Source of the DNA: an uncultured Alphaproteobacteria bacterium
Lineage (GTDB): Bacteria > Pseudomonadota > Alphaproteobacteria > UBA8366 > JADFVY01
Length of the DNA: 37,314 nucleotides
Reading direction: 5' to 3'
Assembly: GCA_947259105.1 (NCBI GenBank)
Contig: CAMYKU010000035.1
Location: 1 to 37,314 of the forward strand
Shown here: one piece after another, positions 1 through 7,841 of the stretch
How the letters are laid out: each line of letters begins with the position of its first letter
Position numbering within the stretch: the stretch's first letter is position 1
Notes under the pieces: generated by a model
Told to the model about the DNA's origin: nothing
Seen by the model: the letters and a program-made list of their open reading frames with translations, nothing else
Database searches by the model: none
Position numbers and translations under genes: made by a program

Positions 1-110
1 CGAACTTAACGGATAGTGCGCTGGCGCGGTGATATCCGGGGGGGGCCGCCCGCCCGGTCCAGATCGCGGTCATCCGATATTCTCTGGAATGTCTTGAACG
101 GAGAGAGAAA

Positions 111-833
111 ATGCCGAGGACTGTATCCCTGATGGCGCTGGCGGCCGTGCTGCTTGCCGGATGCCACACGGCGGGCGTTGTCGGGACGGCCCCGCCGCCC
201 CAACCCGTCTATCAGCCCGCACCGCCACCGTCGTATCAGCCCGCCGTGCCGCCCGGCCACGGGGGCGTGCCGCCCGGCCACGGCGGCATTCCGCCCGGTC
301 AGGCGAAGAAGGGCTATTATGCGCCCGTGGCCTGGACGCCGGGCGGGCCTCCGCCCTGGGCGCCGGCGCATGGCTACCGCAAGAAGCGCCGCGGAACCTA
401 CTACGTGTACGATGCGCCCTATGGCGTCTATCAACAGACCTGCTGGCGCGAAGATCTCGGCCAGGCGCTGGGTGCGGTGGCCGGCGGCGTCGCCGGTTAC
501 CAGGTTGGCAAGGGGCACGGCAAGACCGCGGCGGTCATTGGCGGCACCATTATCGGCGCGCTGATCGGCGGACATATCGGCCGCTCGATGGACGATGTCG
601 ACCAGAACTGCATCGGTCAGGTTCTGGAACACGCGCCGCCGAGCCAGACAATCGTCTGGCAAAATCCGCAGAACAACGGGCAGTACCAGGTCACGCCGCA
701 ACAGCCTTACCAGGACCAGGAAGGACGGTATTGCCGCGAGTACCAGACCACCGCCGTGATCGGCGGCCAGTCCGAGCAGGTCTATGGCCGGGCCTGCCGC
801 CAGCCCGACGGATCCTGGCAGATCGTCAACTAG
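111..833 (+). CDS. Glycine-zipper surface lipoprotein (17 kDa antigen-like)
   Basis: Predicted outer-membrane lipoprotein of 240 aa. The signal peptide ends in a lipobox, LLAGC, with the lipidated Cys at residue 18. Residues about 25-65 are Pro/Gly-rich and include a tandem VPPGHGG repeat. Residues about 114-162 form a glycine zipper with GxxxG-type spacing (AVAGGVAGYQVGKG, then IGGTIIGALIGGHIG), the hallmark of the Rickettsia 17 kDa antigen/glycine-zipper 2TM family. The C-terminus is a small domain with three Cys (residues about 167-236). The start has a good ribosome site (GGAGAGAG about 4 nt before ATG). The family is thought to act in envelope integrity, but no precise role can be assigned. 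The next gene also encodes a lipoprotein, about 100 nt downstream on the same strand. Confidence 0.85.
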   Translation: MPRTVSLMALAAVLLAGCHTAGVVGTAPPPQPVYQPAPPPSYQPAVPPGHGGVPPGHGGIPPGQAKKGYYAPVAWTPGGPPPWAPAHGYRKKRRGTYYVYDAPYGVYQQTCWREDLGQALGAVAGGVAGYQVGKGHGKTAAVIGGTIIGALIGGHIGRSMDDVDQNCIGQVLEHAPPSQTIVWQNPQNNGQYQVTPQQPYQDQEGRYCREYQTTAVIGGQSEQVYGRACRQPDGSWQIVN

Positions 834-931
834 GACGGGCCGAACCGTGTCACGGACAGTCGCGTGCTGTTGCCTTGATTTCCTGCGATTCCGTTCATAC
901 GGTGTTTCTCCAACCGTCCGGGAGGCAGGTG

Positions 932-1408
932 ATGCGCGGTAAAAGCCGGGTTCTGGTGGCCGCGATCGCGATGATCGTTTCGGCCTGCACGTCGAGCGAC
1001 GATTCGTTCGGTGTTTCCGGTGACGGCTACCCGGAGGGCGCCCGCGAAGTCGTCGACGGCGCCGACTGGGCTGACGCCGAAACGGTCGAGGTCGATCTGG
1101 CGGAGTTCGGTTTTTCGCCCGAGACCCTTGTGTTTCGCAATGGACAACCCTACGCGCTCAGGCTGACGAATACCGGGTCGATGACACACAGATTCGCGGC
1201 CCCGGGCTTTTTCCGCGCGATCGCGGCAAAGAGCCTGATGTTTTCGGACGGAGAGGCAAGTCTTCCGCTGCTCGAGGCGATCGCCGTGGGATCGCAGGAC
1301 ACGAAGACACTGTATTTCGTGCCGGTGACGCCCGGCGACTACCGTTTATCATGCGACGTACCGTTGCACGCCACGTTCGGCATGGTCGGCCGAATCCTGA
1401 TCGAATAA
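932..1408 (+). CDS. Lipid-anchored cupredoxin-like copper protein
   Basis: 158 aa. The reading frame is open far upstream, but the real start is the ATG at 932, which follows GGGAGG and opens a signal peptide with lipobox VSAC (Cys19). The rest is a single cupredoxin-type domain: an N-terminal strand rich in V/E/F, THRF supplying the first His, and near the C-terminus Cys-x4-His-x4-Met (in SCDVPLHATFGM). That His/Cys/His/Met set matches a type 1 (blue) copper site of plastocyanin/azurin type. It probably carries electrons or buffers copper on the periplasmic face of a membrane. It converges on gcrA, whose stop is only 30 bp away. The copper ligands are inferred from motif spacing, not shown. 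Confidence 0.8.
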   Translation: MRGKSRVLVAAIAMIVSACTSSDDSFGVSGDGYPEGAREVVDGADWADAETVEVDLAEFGFSPETLVFRNGQPYALRLTNTGSMTHRFAAPGFFRAIAAKSLMFSDGEASLPLLEAIAVGSQDTKTLYFVPVTPGDYRLSCDVPLHATFGMVGRILIE

Positions 1409-1438
1409 CGGCAGCCCCGGGCTTTCCCGACCAGGCGC

Positions 1439-1810
1439 TCAGGCCGCCGAATTATCGCTCCGCCGGTAGGCCAGCGCACAGTGCGCGGCGCAATAGGGAC
1501 GGTCCGGCTCGGCCGGGGCACCGCAGAAATGGAATCCCGGCTCCCGCGGATTGCCGATCGGCCAGTGACATTCGCGGCCGGAAACTTCCCTCGGCCTGGC
1601 GTCAACCGGATTCGGCGCCAGCGCGGGCCGCCGCTTCCTCTCCCGCTCCCGCCGGATCGGCGACGGCCGCGATTTCAGGCCCAACCGATGCACTTTTCCG
1701 ATCACCGCGTTGCGGGTTACGTCGCCGAGCTCCTCCGCGATCTGGCTTGCGGTCCGGCCTTTCGACCACAGCGACTTGAGCATTTCGACGCGCTCTTCGC
1801 TCCACTCCAT
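1439..1810 (-). CDS. gcrA: GcrA cell-cycle regulator
   Basis: 123 aa starting with MEWSEERVEMLKSLW; the reading frame continues upstream but this ATG follows AGAGGA at good spacing and matches the usual GcrA start. Residues 1-45 are the DNA-binding helix-turn-helix (SxGxTASQIAEEL, then RNAVIGKVHRLGL). A charged Arg-rich linker follows, and the C-terminus has the conserved Cys/His block (CHWPIGNP, FHFCG, PYCAAHC), which in Caulobacter GcrA contacts RNA polymerase sigma70 region 2. GcrA activates promoters holding GANTC sites methylated by CcrM, and is confined to alphaproteobacteria. Two GANTC sites lie 120-140 bp upstream of this start, so feedback control is possible. Family assignment is firm. 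Confidence 0.95.
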   Translation of the reverse strand: MEWSEERVEMLKSLWSKGRTASQIAEELGDVTRNAVIGKVHRLGLKSRPSPIRRERERKRRPALAPNPVDARPREVSGRECHWPIGNPREPGFHFCGAPAEPDRPYCAAHCALAYRRSDNSAA

Positions 1811-1932
1811 TTGGATCCTCTCGCTGTTGACGCCATCCCCGGCGCCTGACCAATCGATACGGCGGACAGCGAAGGATAGCATACATATTGTGGCGCGATT
1901 GCCGGAGAACACAATATCCTGCGCGCGCCGGA

Positions 1933-1949
1933 GACTCAAGCGCCGAATC
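1933..1949. promoter_or_regulatory. Pair of GANTC (CcrM) sites upstream of gcrA
   Basis: GACTC at 1933-1937 and GAATC at 1945-1949, 12 bp apart, 123-139 bp upstream of the gcrA start. GANTC is the CcrM methylation site in alphaproteobacteria and GcrA acts at such sites. The sites are seen; their use is inferred. Confidence 0.4.
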
Positions 1950-1992
1950 GCTTTGAGGCAGGCCGCGGTCCTATCCGGGCCCAAATTACGGA

Positions 1993-2028
1993 TGAACGTC
2001 GTCAGAGGAGTGAACGTCGTCAGAGGAG
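1993..2028. repeat. Perfect 18-bp tandem duplication
   Basis: The unit TGAACGTCGTCAGAGGAG occurs at 1993-2010 and again, exactly, at 2011-2028. The second copy holds the last codons and stop (TGA, 2022-2020) of the DUF2794 gene, so the duplication arose at that gene's 3' end and did not change the protein. Confidence 0.9.
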
Positions 2029-2352
2029 GCGCAGCTGCCCCTCCAGTACCGCCAGCGCCTCACTGATCGTCTTGCCATGCTTCAACTGCCGGCGCCCGCT
2101 GAATACGACGTAATCGCATCCCTTGCCGGTAACTTTCTTGGCGATCGCAAAAAGCGGCTGGTCGAAGCTGTGGCGGAAGATCGAGAATACCGCCATCGGG
2201 CCGTACTGATCGATGGCGTAATCCTTCCATTCGCCGCTCGCCACGCGGCGGCTGTACAGATCGAGGAGTTTGCGCAACTCCTGCCGATCGAAGAAGATCT
2301 TCTGCTTGTGCTTTTGTTTGCGGTAGTCCGAAAGGCGCAGCATCTCGGTCAT
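2020..2352 (-). CDS. DUF2794 domain protein
   Basis: 110 aa, MTEMLRLSDY at the start and LEGQLRLL at the end. The sequence matches the alphaproteobacterial DUF2794 family (Lys/Arg-rich start, FDRQELRKLLDLYSRRVASGEW, then DYAIDQYGPMAVFSIFR). No function is known for the family, and no catalytic motif, signal or membrane segment is visible, so it is probably cytoplasmic. The reading frame is open further upstream, but the ATG at 2352 has a GGGAGG site 9 nt before it; the ATG at 2343 is a weaker alternative. It lies 209 bp downstream of gcrA on the same strand. The 3' end carries an 18-bp tandem duplication. Confidence 0.85.
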   Translation of the reverse strand: MTEMLRLSDYRKQKHKQKIFFDRQELRKLLDLYSRRVASGEWKDYAIDQYGPMAVFSIFRHSFDQPLFAIAKKVTGKGCDYVVFSGRRQLKHGKTISEALAVLEGQLRLL

Positions 2353-2648
2353 GATGCGGCCCTCCCGGAAGCTGGCCCGCGCGGCCGACGGAGCGCCGGC
2401 CGGCGGGCGAAATGTGAATCGGCGCTGTTCTCCGAATCGAGTTGCGTCACACGCATTCTCCCCAAACGCCCAGGGCGCCCACCCCAACGGGCGGGACTTT
2501 CGATTCGATATTTTGCCGCAAGGACGGCCCGGGCGCAAGTATGAGAGGCCGCCGGCCGCTCCTCTTACGGCTGGGCCGGGGCGGCCGAATGCTTTAAAGT
2601 TACCTGCCGGTCCGGGTTCCGGACCCCTGGTCGTTAAGGAGGCGTCAA
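2353..2648. promoter_or_regulatory. Divergent spacer with three GANTC sites
   Basis: 296 bp between the divergent DUF2794 (minus) and redoxin (plus) genes; no coding sequence is supported. GAATC occurs at 2416-2420 and 2434-2438, and GATTC at 2502-2506: three CcrM-type sites in 91 bp, while about one per 256 bp is expected by chance in unbiased sequence. An A/T-richer patch around 2500-2515 could hold the DUF2794 promoter. The plus-strand gene has a strong ribosome site (AAGGAGG, 2637-2643). Confidence 0.4.
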
Positions 2649-3206
2649 ATGGCCGCACAACCCCCAATCTGCGATTTCGGCTGGCCGGCCCCGGAGTTTG
2701 CGCTGCCGGGAATTGACGGCAGGACCTACCGGCTGTCGGACGTCCGCGGACCGAACGGCACCCTGGTGATGTTCCTGAGCAATCACTGCCCCTATGTGAA
2801 GGCGGTCGCCGACCGCATCGTGCGCGACTGCGTGGAACTCGCACGGCACGGTGTCGCCGCCGTCGGCATCATGTCGAACGATGTCGAGAACTATCCCGCG
2901 GACTCGCCGGAGAACATGAAACTGTTCGCGCAACGGCACGGCTACCCGTTCCCCTACGTTTACGACGAATCGCAGGCGGTGGCGCGCGCCTACGACGCGG
3001 TCTGCACGCCCGACTTCTTCGGATTCAACGCCGACCTCAAGCTGCAGTACCGCGGCCGGCTGGATGCGAGCCGCCGTGACGTCGCGCCGCCCGGCGCCAG
3101 GCGCGAGCTGTTCGAGGCGATGCTGCAGGTCGCCCGCACCGGCGAGGGCCCGAAGGACCAGATTCCCAGCATGGGCTGCTCGATCAAGTGGAAAGAGACG
3201 GTGTGA
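2649..3206 (+). CDS. Thioredoxin-fold redoxin (AhpC/TSA-like), one-Cys
   Basis: 185 aa, cytoplasmic (no signal peptide). It has the order of an AhpC/TSA-redoxin domain: PAPEFALPGIDGRTYRLSD (residues 13-31), strand LVMFLSNHCPYV with Cys47, SNDVENYP, and a late PFPYVYDES segment. Cys47 sits in NHCPY, where peroxiredoxins and thioredoxins have their active Cys, but there is no CxxC partner, so a one-Cys peroxidase or thiol-reductase-like role is likelier than classical thioredoxin. It belongs to the group usually annotated 'thioredoxin family protein' with NHCPYV. The start is fixed by AAGGAGG 6 nt before ATG. Substrate unknown. Confidence 0.85.
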   Translation: MAAQPPICDFGWPAPEFALPGIDGRTYRLSDVRGPNGTLVMFLSNHCPYVKAVADRIVRDCVELARHGVAAVGIMSNDVENYPADSPENMKLFAQRHGYPFPYVYDESQAVARAYDAVCTPDFFGFNADLKLQYRGRLDASRRDVAPPGARRELFEAMLQVARTGEGPKDQIPSMGCSIKWKETV

Positions 3207-3361
3207 CGAGGATCGGCAACGGGTTGCAGCCACGCCTGCCGAAATCGGCCCCCTCAAAGCCTGGGTCAAGGTAGGTTATGTTTTGCTGGGGCTAAGCGCG
3301 CCGGTACTTCTGGAGGTGTTTTTTTGAGGTCGTTATTCTGACCGTCTCTTCCGGCCCCCAG

Positions 3362-3604
3362 ATGCTGTCCTATACGATAGTTCATACCGTTGCGGGCCCG
3401 CTGGGCGTGGTGTTGGGCGTATCGCTGCTGGCGAATCCGGCCTACGCAATCTTTGCACTCGTCTTGCTGGCTTATCGCGGCGTCGGCAAACTGGCCGAAC
3501 AAGGACGGCATTTCAGGATCATGTTGGGCTGGCTTGCCTTTCAGGCGACAGTCTTCCTGTTGCTGTTCACATACGATTACTGGGCGTACGCCTTGTCCGG
3601 ATGA
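3362..3604 (+). CDS. Small membrane protein, possibly the 3' part of a frameshifted gene
   Basis: 80 aa with two hydrophobic stretches (about residues 8-38 and 53-75) that would be membrane helices, joined by a basic loop. No family recognised. There is no ribosome site before this ATG. Just upstream, another frame reads a hydrophobic tail (LLGLSAPVLLEVFF) from a TTG at 3283 with AAGGTAGG before it, and stops at a run of seven T (3319-3325). Removing one T would fuse the two frames into one membrane protein of about 107 aa. Either a short gene with a weak start or a homopolymer frameshift is possible. The antisense ORF here looks like a shadow. Confidence 0.4.
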   Translation: MLSYTIVHTVAGPLGVVLGVSLLANPAYAIFALVLLAYRGVGKLAEQGRHFRIMLGWLAFQATVFLLLFTYDYWAYALSG

Positions 3605-3661
3605 CCGGAACGACACATGGGACGCCGCAATTATCGGTGCTTCCGGCTCGTCACGCGCCAA

Positions 3662-3728
3662 CCGCACGGCGCCATGGGCGTCGGATTGTTAATCCGCCGC
3701 CCGACCCCGTGGCCATCCCGCCGTGCGG
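3662..3728. repeat. Structured element, copy 1 (nested stem-hairpin)
   Basis: Outer 10-bp stem CCGCACGGCG (3662-3671) pairs with CGCCGTGCGG (3719-3728). The 47-nt interior begins CCAT, then a hairpin GGGCG-T-CGGATT, loop GTT, AATCCG-C-CGCCC (3676-3702), then a 16-nt single-stranded part. Copy 2 is at 7842-7910 with the same interior length, 39 of 47 identical interior bases, and a different but still fully paired stem. Copy 1 lies between the small membrane ORF and the yfgM-like gene, ending 93 nt before that gene's start, so it may be in its 5' leader. No known RNA family recognised. Confidence 0.7.
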
Positions 3729-3821
3729 GAAGTTCGACATGAGGCTCAGCATGTTTTCCCCTTTGCCAGCGCCGGTTTGCATCGCTATGTTAGCCGCCAT
3801 TCATTGCCCTGGAGGAATGCG

Positions 3822-4475
3822 TTGAGCGATATCATTCGCGAGGTCGACGAGGAACTTCGTCGCGAGGACTGGGAAAAGGTCTGGAAGAAATACGGCAAGC
3901 TCGTCCTCGCCGGCGCCGTGGGAATCGTCGTGGCGACGGCGGCGGTCGTGGCCTGGCGCGCGTACGACACGTCGCAGCGGATGGCCCAGGGCGACCGGTT
4001 CGCCGGGGCCGTCTCGCGGGTGGAGAATGCCGCCTCGCCGCAGGAGGCGGCCGATATCATGGCGGCCCTGGCGGCGGATGCGCCGGCCGGCTACGCGACC
4101 CTGGCCCGTTTCCGGGAGGCCAAATACCGCGCCGATGCCGGCAACCGGGACTCGGCGGTTGCGGCCTACGACCGGCTGGCGTCGGACACGGCGGTCGAGC
4201 CGATGTTCCGGGATCTCGCCACGCTGTATTCGGTACGCATGCAGATTGCCGAGGGCGACCCGGCGGCGCTGACCGCGCGGCTGGCGCCGCTGACCGTGGA
4301 CGGAAATCCGTGGCGGTTTACCGCCCTGGAACTGACCGCCGTCCTGGCGCTTGCGGTCGGCGACACCGAGGCCGCCCGGCGGATCTATGCGCCGTTGGCG
4401 GATGATCTGGATACGCCCGAAAGCCTGCGGGCACGGGCCGCGGAAATGCTGCGCGCGCTTGGCCCCGCAGAGTGA
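3822..4475 (+). CDS. YfgM-like TPR protein, SecYEG/BAM-associated membrane protein
   Basis: 217 aa. The start is the TTG at 3822 because GGAGG lies 6 nt upstream and the protein then begins SDIIREVDEELRREDWEKVWKKYG, the family's usual N-terminus; an upstream in-frame ATG (3723) would add unrelated residues. A short cytoplasmic helix is followed by one membrane segment (about residues 28-46), then a helical, Ala-rich periplasmic domain with TPR-like repeats ending LRALGPAE. In E. coli YfgM is an ancillary SecYEG subunit that cooperates with periplasmic chaperones, and yfgM-bamB-der are consecutive; the same order here supports the assignment. The stop lies 7 bp before bamB, so the genes are co-transcribed. 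Confidence 0.85.
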   Translation: MSDIIREVDEELRREDWEKVWKKYGKLVLAGAVGIVVATAAVVAWRAYDTSQRMAQGDRFAGAVSRVENAASPQEAADIMAALAADAPAGYATLARFREAKYRADAGNRDSAVAAYDRLASDTAVEPMFRDLATLYSVRMQIAEGDPAALTARLAPLTVDGNPWRFTALELTAVLALAVGDTEAARRIYAPLADDLDTPESLRARAAEMLRALGPAE

Positions 4476-4482
4476 TCGGGCG

Positions 4483-5811
4483 ATGACCCGCCGGCGCAGT
4501 TGCGGCCTGGTGGCGGCAGGTTTTTGTCTCCTGGTGCTGTCCGGCTGCGGTACCTGGATGGGCGAAGCCGAGGAGCCGCCGCTTCCCGGCGAGCGCGTAT
4601 CGATCCTGCTCTATGAAGGCGATCTGGCGCCGGACCCCCGAATCTCCGACCAGGCGGTGGTGCTGCCACCGCCGTACCTGAACGCTTCCTGGACGCAGGT
4701 TGGCGGCGGATCCCTTCACGCGGTTGGCCACGTCTCGGGACCGACGACGCTTGCCAAGCCGGCCTGGCGTTCCAGCATCGGATCGGGTGCAGGCCGGTAC
4801 CGGCCACTCATGAGCGAGCCCGTCGTGGCGCGCGACAAGGTCTTCACGATGGACTCGAAGTATCGGGTCTCCGCCTACGACACGGCAAAGGGAAAACAGG
4901 TCTGGCAAACCCGGTTGGCCGTGCCGGACCGTGACGGTGAAACGTTCGGCGGTGGCATCGCATACGATCTGGGCCGCATTTATGTCAGTGCGGGATTCGG
5001 AGCCATGGCGGCCATCGACGCCGAGGACGGCACGCTCCTGTGGACCAAGCCGCTGCCGGCGCCGGCTCGCGCCGCGCCCCTGGTCATGGAAGGGCAGGTT
5101 TTTGTCGTGACCGTCGACAACCAGCTGATCGCGACGGATGCAGCCACCGGCGACCGGCAGTGGCGCCATGCGGGTTTCGCGGAGACCACGGCGCTCCTGG
5201 GTTCCGCGGCGCCGGCCGGGCTGGACGGCACCGTGATCGTCCCGTATTCATCGGGCGAGGTCTTCGCGATTCGTGCGGTGAACGGCCGGCCCACATGGTC
5301 GGACAACCTGGCGGCGGTGCGGCGGGTGGATACGGCGTCGACCCTCGCCGACATCCGGGCGCTGCCGGTTACCGACGGCAACCTCGTGTATGCGATCAGC
5401 CACTCGGGACGAATGGTGGCGATCGACCTGCGCACCGGCGCGCGTGCCTGGGAGCGCAACATCGGCGGTGTGCGTACGCCGTGGCTCGCCGGAGACTGGA
5501 TCTTCGTGCTGAACAACGCCGCGCAAATCGTTTGCCTCAGCCGGCGGGACGGGCGAGTCCGTTGGATCGCGCAACTCGACAAGTACGAAAATCCGAAGAA
5601 GCTGGCCGACCCGATACACTGGATCGGACCGATGGCGGTCGGCGGGCAGCTTCTGGTCATCGGCGGCCACGGACGCGGCCTTGCCATCGACCCGTCGGAC
5701 GGCAAGGTTCTCGACAATTTCAAGCTGCCCGATGAGGTGATGGCCGCCGCCGTTGCCGACGGCACCCTGTACCTGCAGACCCAGGACGCGGACCTGCTGG
5801 CATATCGCTGA
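4483..5811 (+). CDS. bamB: Outer-membrane assembly lipoprotein BamB (PQQ-like propeller)
   Basis: 442 aa. ATG at 4483 begins a signal peptide with lipobox LSGC (Cys22). The rest is an all-beta protein with PQQ-type propeller repeats, recognisable from recurring 'AxDxxxGxxxW' blades (for example [52 protein letters not shown], and [12 protein letters not shown]). In the BAM complex BamB assists BamA in folding outer-membrane beta-barrels. It sits between the yfgM-like gene and der, the conserved proteobacterial order. The length is near the alphaproteobacterial norm. A minus-strand ORF overlapping it and der is a shadow. Function as a BAM subunit is inferred from family and position. Confidence 0.93.
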   Translation: MTRRRSCGLVAAGFCLLVLSGCGTWMGEAEEPPLPGERVSILLYEGDLAPDPRISDQAVVLPPPYLNASWTQVGGGSLHAVGHVSGPTTLAKPAWRSSIGSGAGRYRPLMSEPVVARDKVFTMDSKYRVSAYDTAKGKQVWQTRLAVPDRDGETFGGGIAYDLGRIYVSAGFGAMAAIDAEDGTLLWTKPLPAPARAAPLVMEGQVFVVTVDNQLIATDAATGDRQWRHAGFAETTALLGSAAPAGLDGTVIVPYSSGEVFAIRAVNGRPTWSDNLAAVRRVDTASTLADIRALPVTDGNLVYAISHSGRMVAIDLRTGARAWERNIGGVRTPWLAGDWIFVLNNAAQIVCLSRRDGRVRWIAQLDKYENPKKLADPIHWIGPMAVGGQLLVIGGHGRGLAIDPSDGKVLDNFKLPDEVMAAAVADGTLYLQTQDADLLAYR

Positions 5812-5819
5812 TTCCTGGT

Positions 5820-7205
5820 ATGAGCTTTACCATCGCAATCGTTGGCCGGCCGAACGTCGGAAAGTCCACCCTGTTCAACAGGCTGGTGGGCAAACGCCTG
5901 GCCCTGGTCGACGACACGCCGGGCGTCACCCGCGACTGGCGCGAAGGCGAGGGCCGCATTGCCGACATGAGCTTCCGGGTCCTGGACACCGCGGGGCTGG
6001 AGGATGCCGCCGAGGAGACCCTGGCCGGCCGCATGAGCCGCCAGACGCTGCAGGCGCTGGCGGCCGCGGACGTGGCGCTGCTGCTGATCGACGCGCGGTC
6101 GGGCGTCACGCCGGTCGACGAGCATTTCGCCGCGCAGCTCCGCAAGGGCGCGACCCCGGTGATCGTGGTCGCCAACAAATGCGAGGGCCGGGCCGGCGTG
6201 GCCGGCCTGACGGAGGCGTTCGCGCTCGGCCTTGGCGACCCCGTCGCGGTTTCCGCCGAGCATGGCGAGGGCATGGGCGATCTGTTCGACGCGTTGCGGC
6301 CCCACGCCGACGAGGCGGAAGCGAGGCAGTCCGCGGCAGCTCGCGCGGGCCTGAGCGAAGCCGGGGACGCGGAGGAGGCCGGCCCGCTGCAGCTCGCCAT
6401 CGTCGGCCGGCCCAATGTCGGCAAGTCGACCCTCGTCAACCGTCTCCTCGGCGCCGAGCGGCTGCTGACCGGGCCGGAGGCCGGCATCACCCGTGATTCG
6501 ATCGCCGTCGACTGGCAGTTCAGGGGCCACCCGATCCGCCTGATCGACACCGCCGGCCTGCGGCGGCGGGCGCGGATTTCCGAAAAGCTTGAGAAACTGT
6601 CGGGATCCGATGCGATGCGTGCGGTCCGTTATGCGCATGTCGTGGTGCTGCTGCTGGATGCGGAGGCGCCGCTGGAGAAGCAGGATTTGACGATCGCCCG
6701 TCAGGTGGTCGACGAGGGCAGGGCCCTGGTCGTCGCCGCCAACAAGTGGGACCTGATACGGGATCCGAAGGCGGCGCTCCGGGGTCTGCAGGAACGCCTC
6801 GCGGACTCGCTGCCGCAGGTGCGCGGCGTGCCGGTGGTCACCGTCTCCGCCCTGGAGGGCCGCAACCTCGAAAAACTGATGCATGCGGTCATTCGCGTCT
6901 ACGACGTGTGGAACCGCCGGGTGCCGACGGCGAAGCTCAACGAATGGCTGGCGTTCATGACCGACGCGCATCCGCCGCCCCTCGCCGCCGGCCGCCGCGT
7001 GCGGCTGCGCTACATGACCCAGATCAAGACCCGCCCGCCGACCTTCGCGATCTGGACCTCGCGCCCGGACGCCCTGGCGGACTCCTATATCCGCTACCTC
7101 GTCAACGGCCTGCGCGAGGATTTCGGCCTCGACGGCGTGCCGCTGCGCGTAAACCTGCGCAAGGGCAAGAACCCGTATGAGGGGCGGGCGCGGAAGCGAA
7201 AATAA
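5820..7205 (+). CDS. der: Ribosome-assembly GTPase Der (EngA)
   Basis: 461 aa with two tandem GTPase domains. Domain 1 has GRPNVGKST (residues 9-17), DTAGL and NKCE in place of the usual NKxD. Domain 2 has GRPNVGKST (196-204), DTAGLRRR and NKWD, and the C-terminal KH-like domain follows (about 365-461, ending in a basic tail [13 protein letters not shown]). Der matures the 50S subunit and is essential in most bacteria. It starts 9 nt after the bamB stop, and the operon apparently ends here because the next gene is a pseudogene reached through a palindromic repeat. Confidence 0.97.
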   Translation: MSFTIAIVGRPNVGKSTLFNRLVGKRLALVDDTPGVTRDWREGEGRIADMSFRVLDTAGLEDAAEETLAGRMSRQTLQALAAADVALLLIDARSGVTPVDEHFAAQLRKGATPVIVVANKCEGRAGVAGLTEAFALGLGDPVAVSAEHGEGMGDLFDALRPHADEAEARQSAAARAGLSEAGDAEEAGPLQLAIVGRPNVGKSTLVNRLLGAERLLTGPEAGITRDSIAVDWQFRGHPIRLIDTAGLRRRARISEKLEKLSGSDAMRAVRYAHVVVLLLDAEAPLEKQDLTIARQVVDEGRALVVAANKWDLIRDPKAALRGLQERLADSLPQVRGVPVVTVSALEGRNLEKLMHAVIRVYDVWNRRVPTAKLNEWLAFMTDAHPPPLAAGRRVRLRYMTQIKTRPPTFAIWTSRPDALADSYIRYLVNGLREDFGLDGVPLRVNLRKGKNPYEGRARKRK

Positions 7206-7281
7206 GGCGGTTGGGGGAGCGCTTGTCCAACGTGCTAGAGCTTTTCAAGATTGTTCGACGCCGGCGCCGAGCGACCTCATA

Positions 7282-7355
7282 CTTCGAGACGGCGCTTCGC
7301 GCCTCCTCAGCATGAGGGCACAAGCGTTTGAGCCTCATGCTGAGGAGCCCCGAAG
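7282..7355. repeat. Palindromic (REP-like) element truncating the YbhB gene
   Basis: The 15-bp arm CTCCTCAGCATGAGG (7303-7317) is repeated inverted, exactly, as CCTCATGCTGAGGAG (7333-7347), with a 15-nt spacer. Outer CTTCG (7282-7286) pairs with CGAAG (7351-7355). The left half also has an inner hairpin GGCGC-TTC-GCGCC (7291-7303). It lies directly at the 5' edge of the YbhB remnant and resembles dispersed palindromes common in alphaproteobacterial spacers (recalled, not searched). Confidence 0.75.
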
Positions 7356-7752
7356 GTGCGGACATCTCGCCGCCGCTGGCCTGGGCCGGTGCTCCGGAAG
7401 GCGTCCGCAGCTTCGCGCTTTTGTGCGACGATCCCGACGCGCCGGGCGGCACCTGGACCCATTGGGCGGCGTACGACATCGGCGCGGATGCGACCGGGCT
7501 GCGGAAGACCACCCGAAAGACGCCCGCGTCGGCGACGTCCGCCAGGCGGTCACCGATTTCGGTCGCCCGGGCTATGGCGGGCCCTGTCCGCCGCGCGGCC
7601 ACGGGGTGCATCATTACTATTTCCGCCTGCTTGCCCTCGACGTCGCGCGGCTCGACCTGCCTGCGGACGCGACGTTCGCGGATGTTGCGGAAGCGGCGGA
7701 GGCGCATGTGCTGGACCGGGCGGAACTGGTCGGGACCTATTCGCGGGAATAG
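7355..7752 (+). pseudogene. YbhB/YbcL (Raf kinase inhibitor-like, PEBP fold) remnant
   Basis: The remnant reads [16 protein letters not shown], then [18 protein letters not shown] in one frame, and [20 protein letters not shown] and an [13 protein letters not shown] end in the next. These are core and C-terminal blocks of the YbhB/PEBP family, whose DPDAP and GPCPP-GHG segments form the ligand pocket. Two lesions are visible: the first 20-25 residues are missing and replaced by a palindromic repeat, and a single C appears to be lost at about 7501-7502 (CTG-CGG where CTG-CCG would keep one frame). Adding that base joins both frames with no other defect. It follows der on the same strand. A sequencing error could explain the frameshift but not the missing start. 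Confidence 0.85.
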
Positions 7753-7841
7753 GCCGCGCCGCGCCGTCGGTTCCGGTTCTGGAGCAACAGCAGTATCCTG
7801 CGGGCCTCAACGACAGGTTGCTTGTGGGAAAGGCAGGGGGG

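Noticed and set aside
161..931. Upstream part of the frame that ends with the cupredoxin
   Set aside because: Overlaps the glycine-zipper lipoprotein in another frame; the real start is the ATG at 932 with ribosome site and lipobox.
3681..3700. Hairpin like a tRNA-Asn anticodon arm (loop with GTT); copy 2 shows GGA
   Set aside because: No acceptor, D or T arms are present, and the pair is better explained as the nested stem-hairpin element.
4980..6971. Minus-strand 663-codon frame over bamB and der
   Set aside because: Both sense genes have full family motifs; the antisense frame has none.
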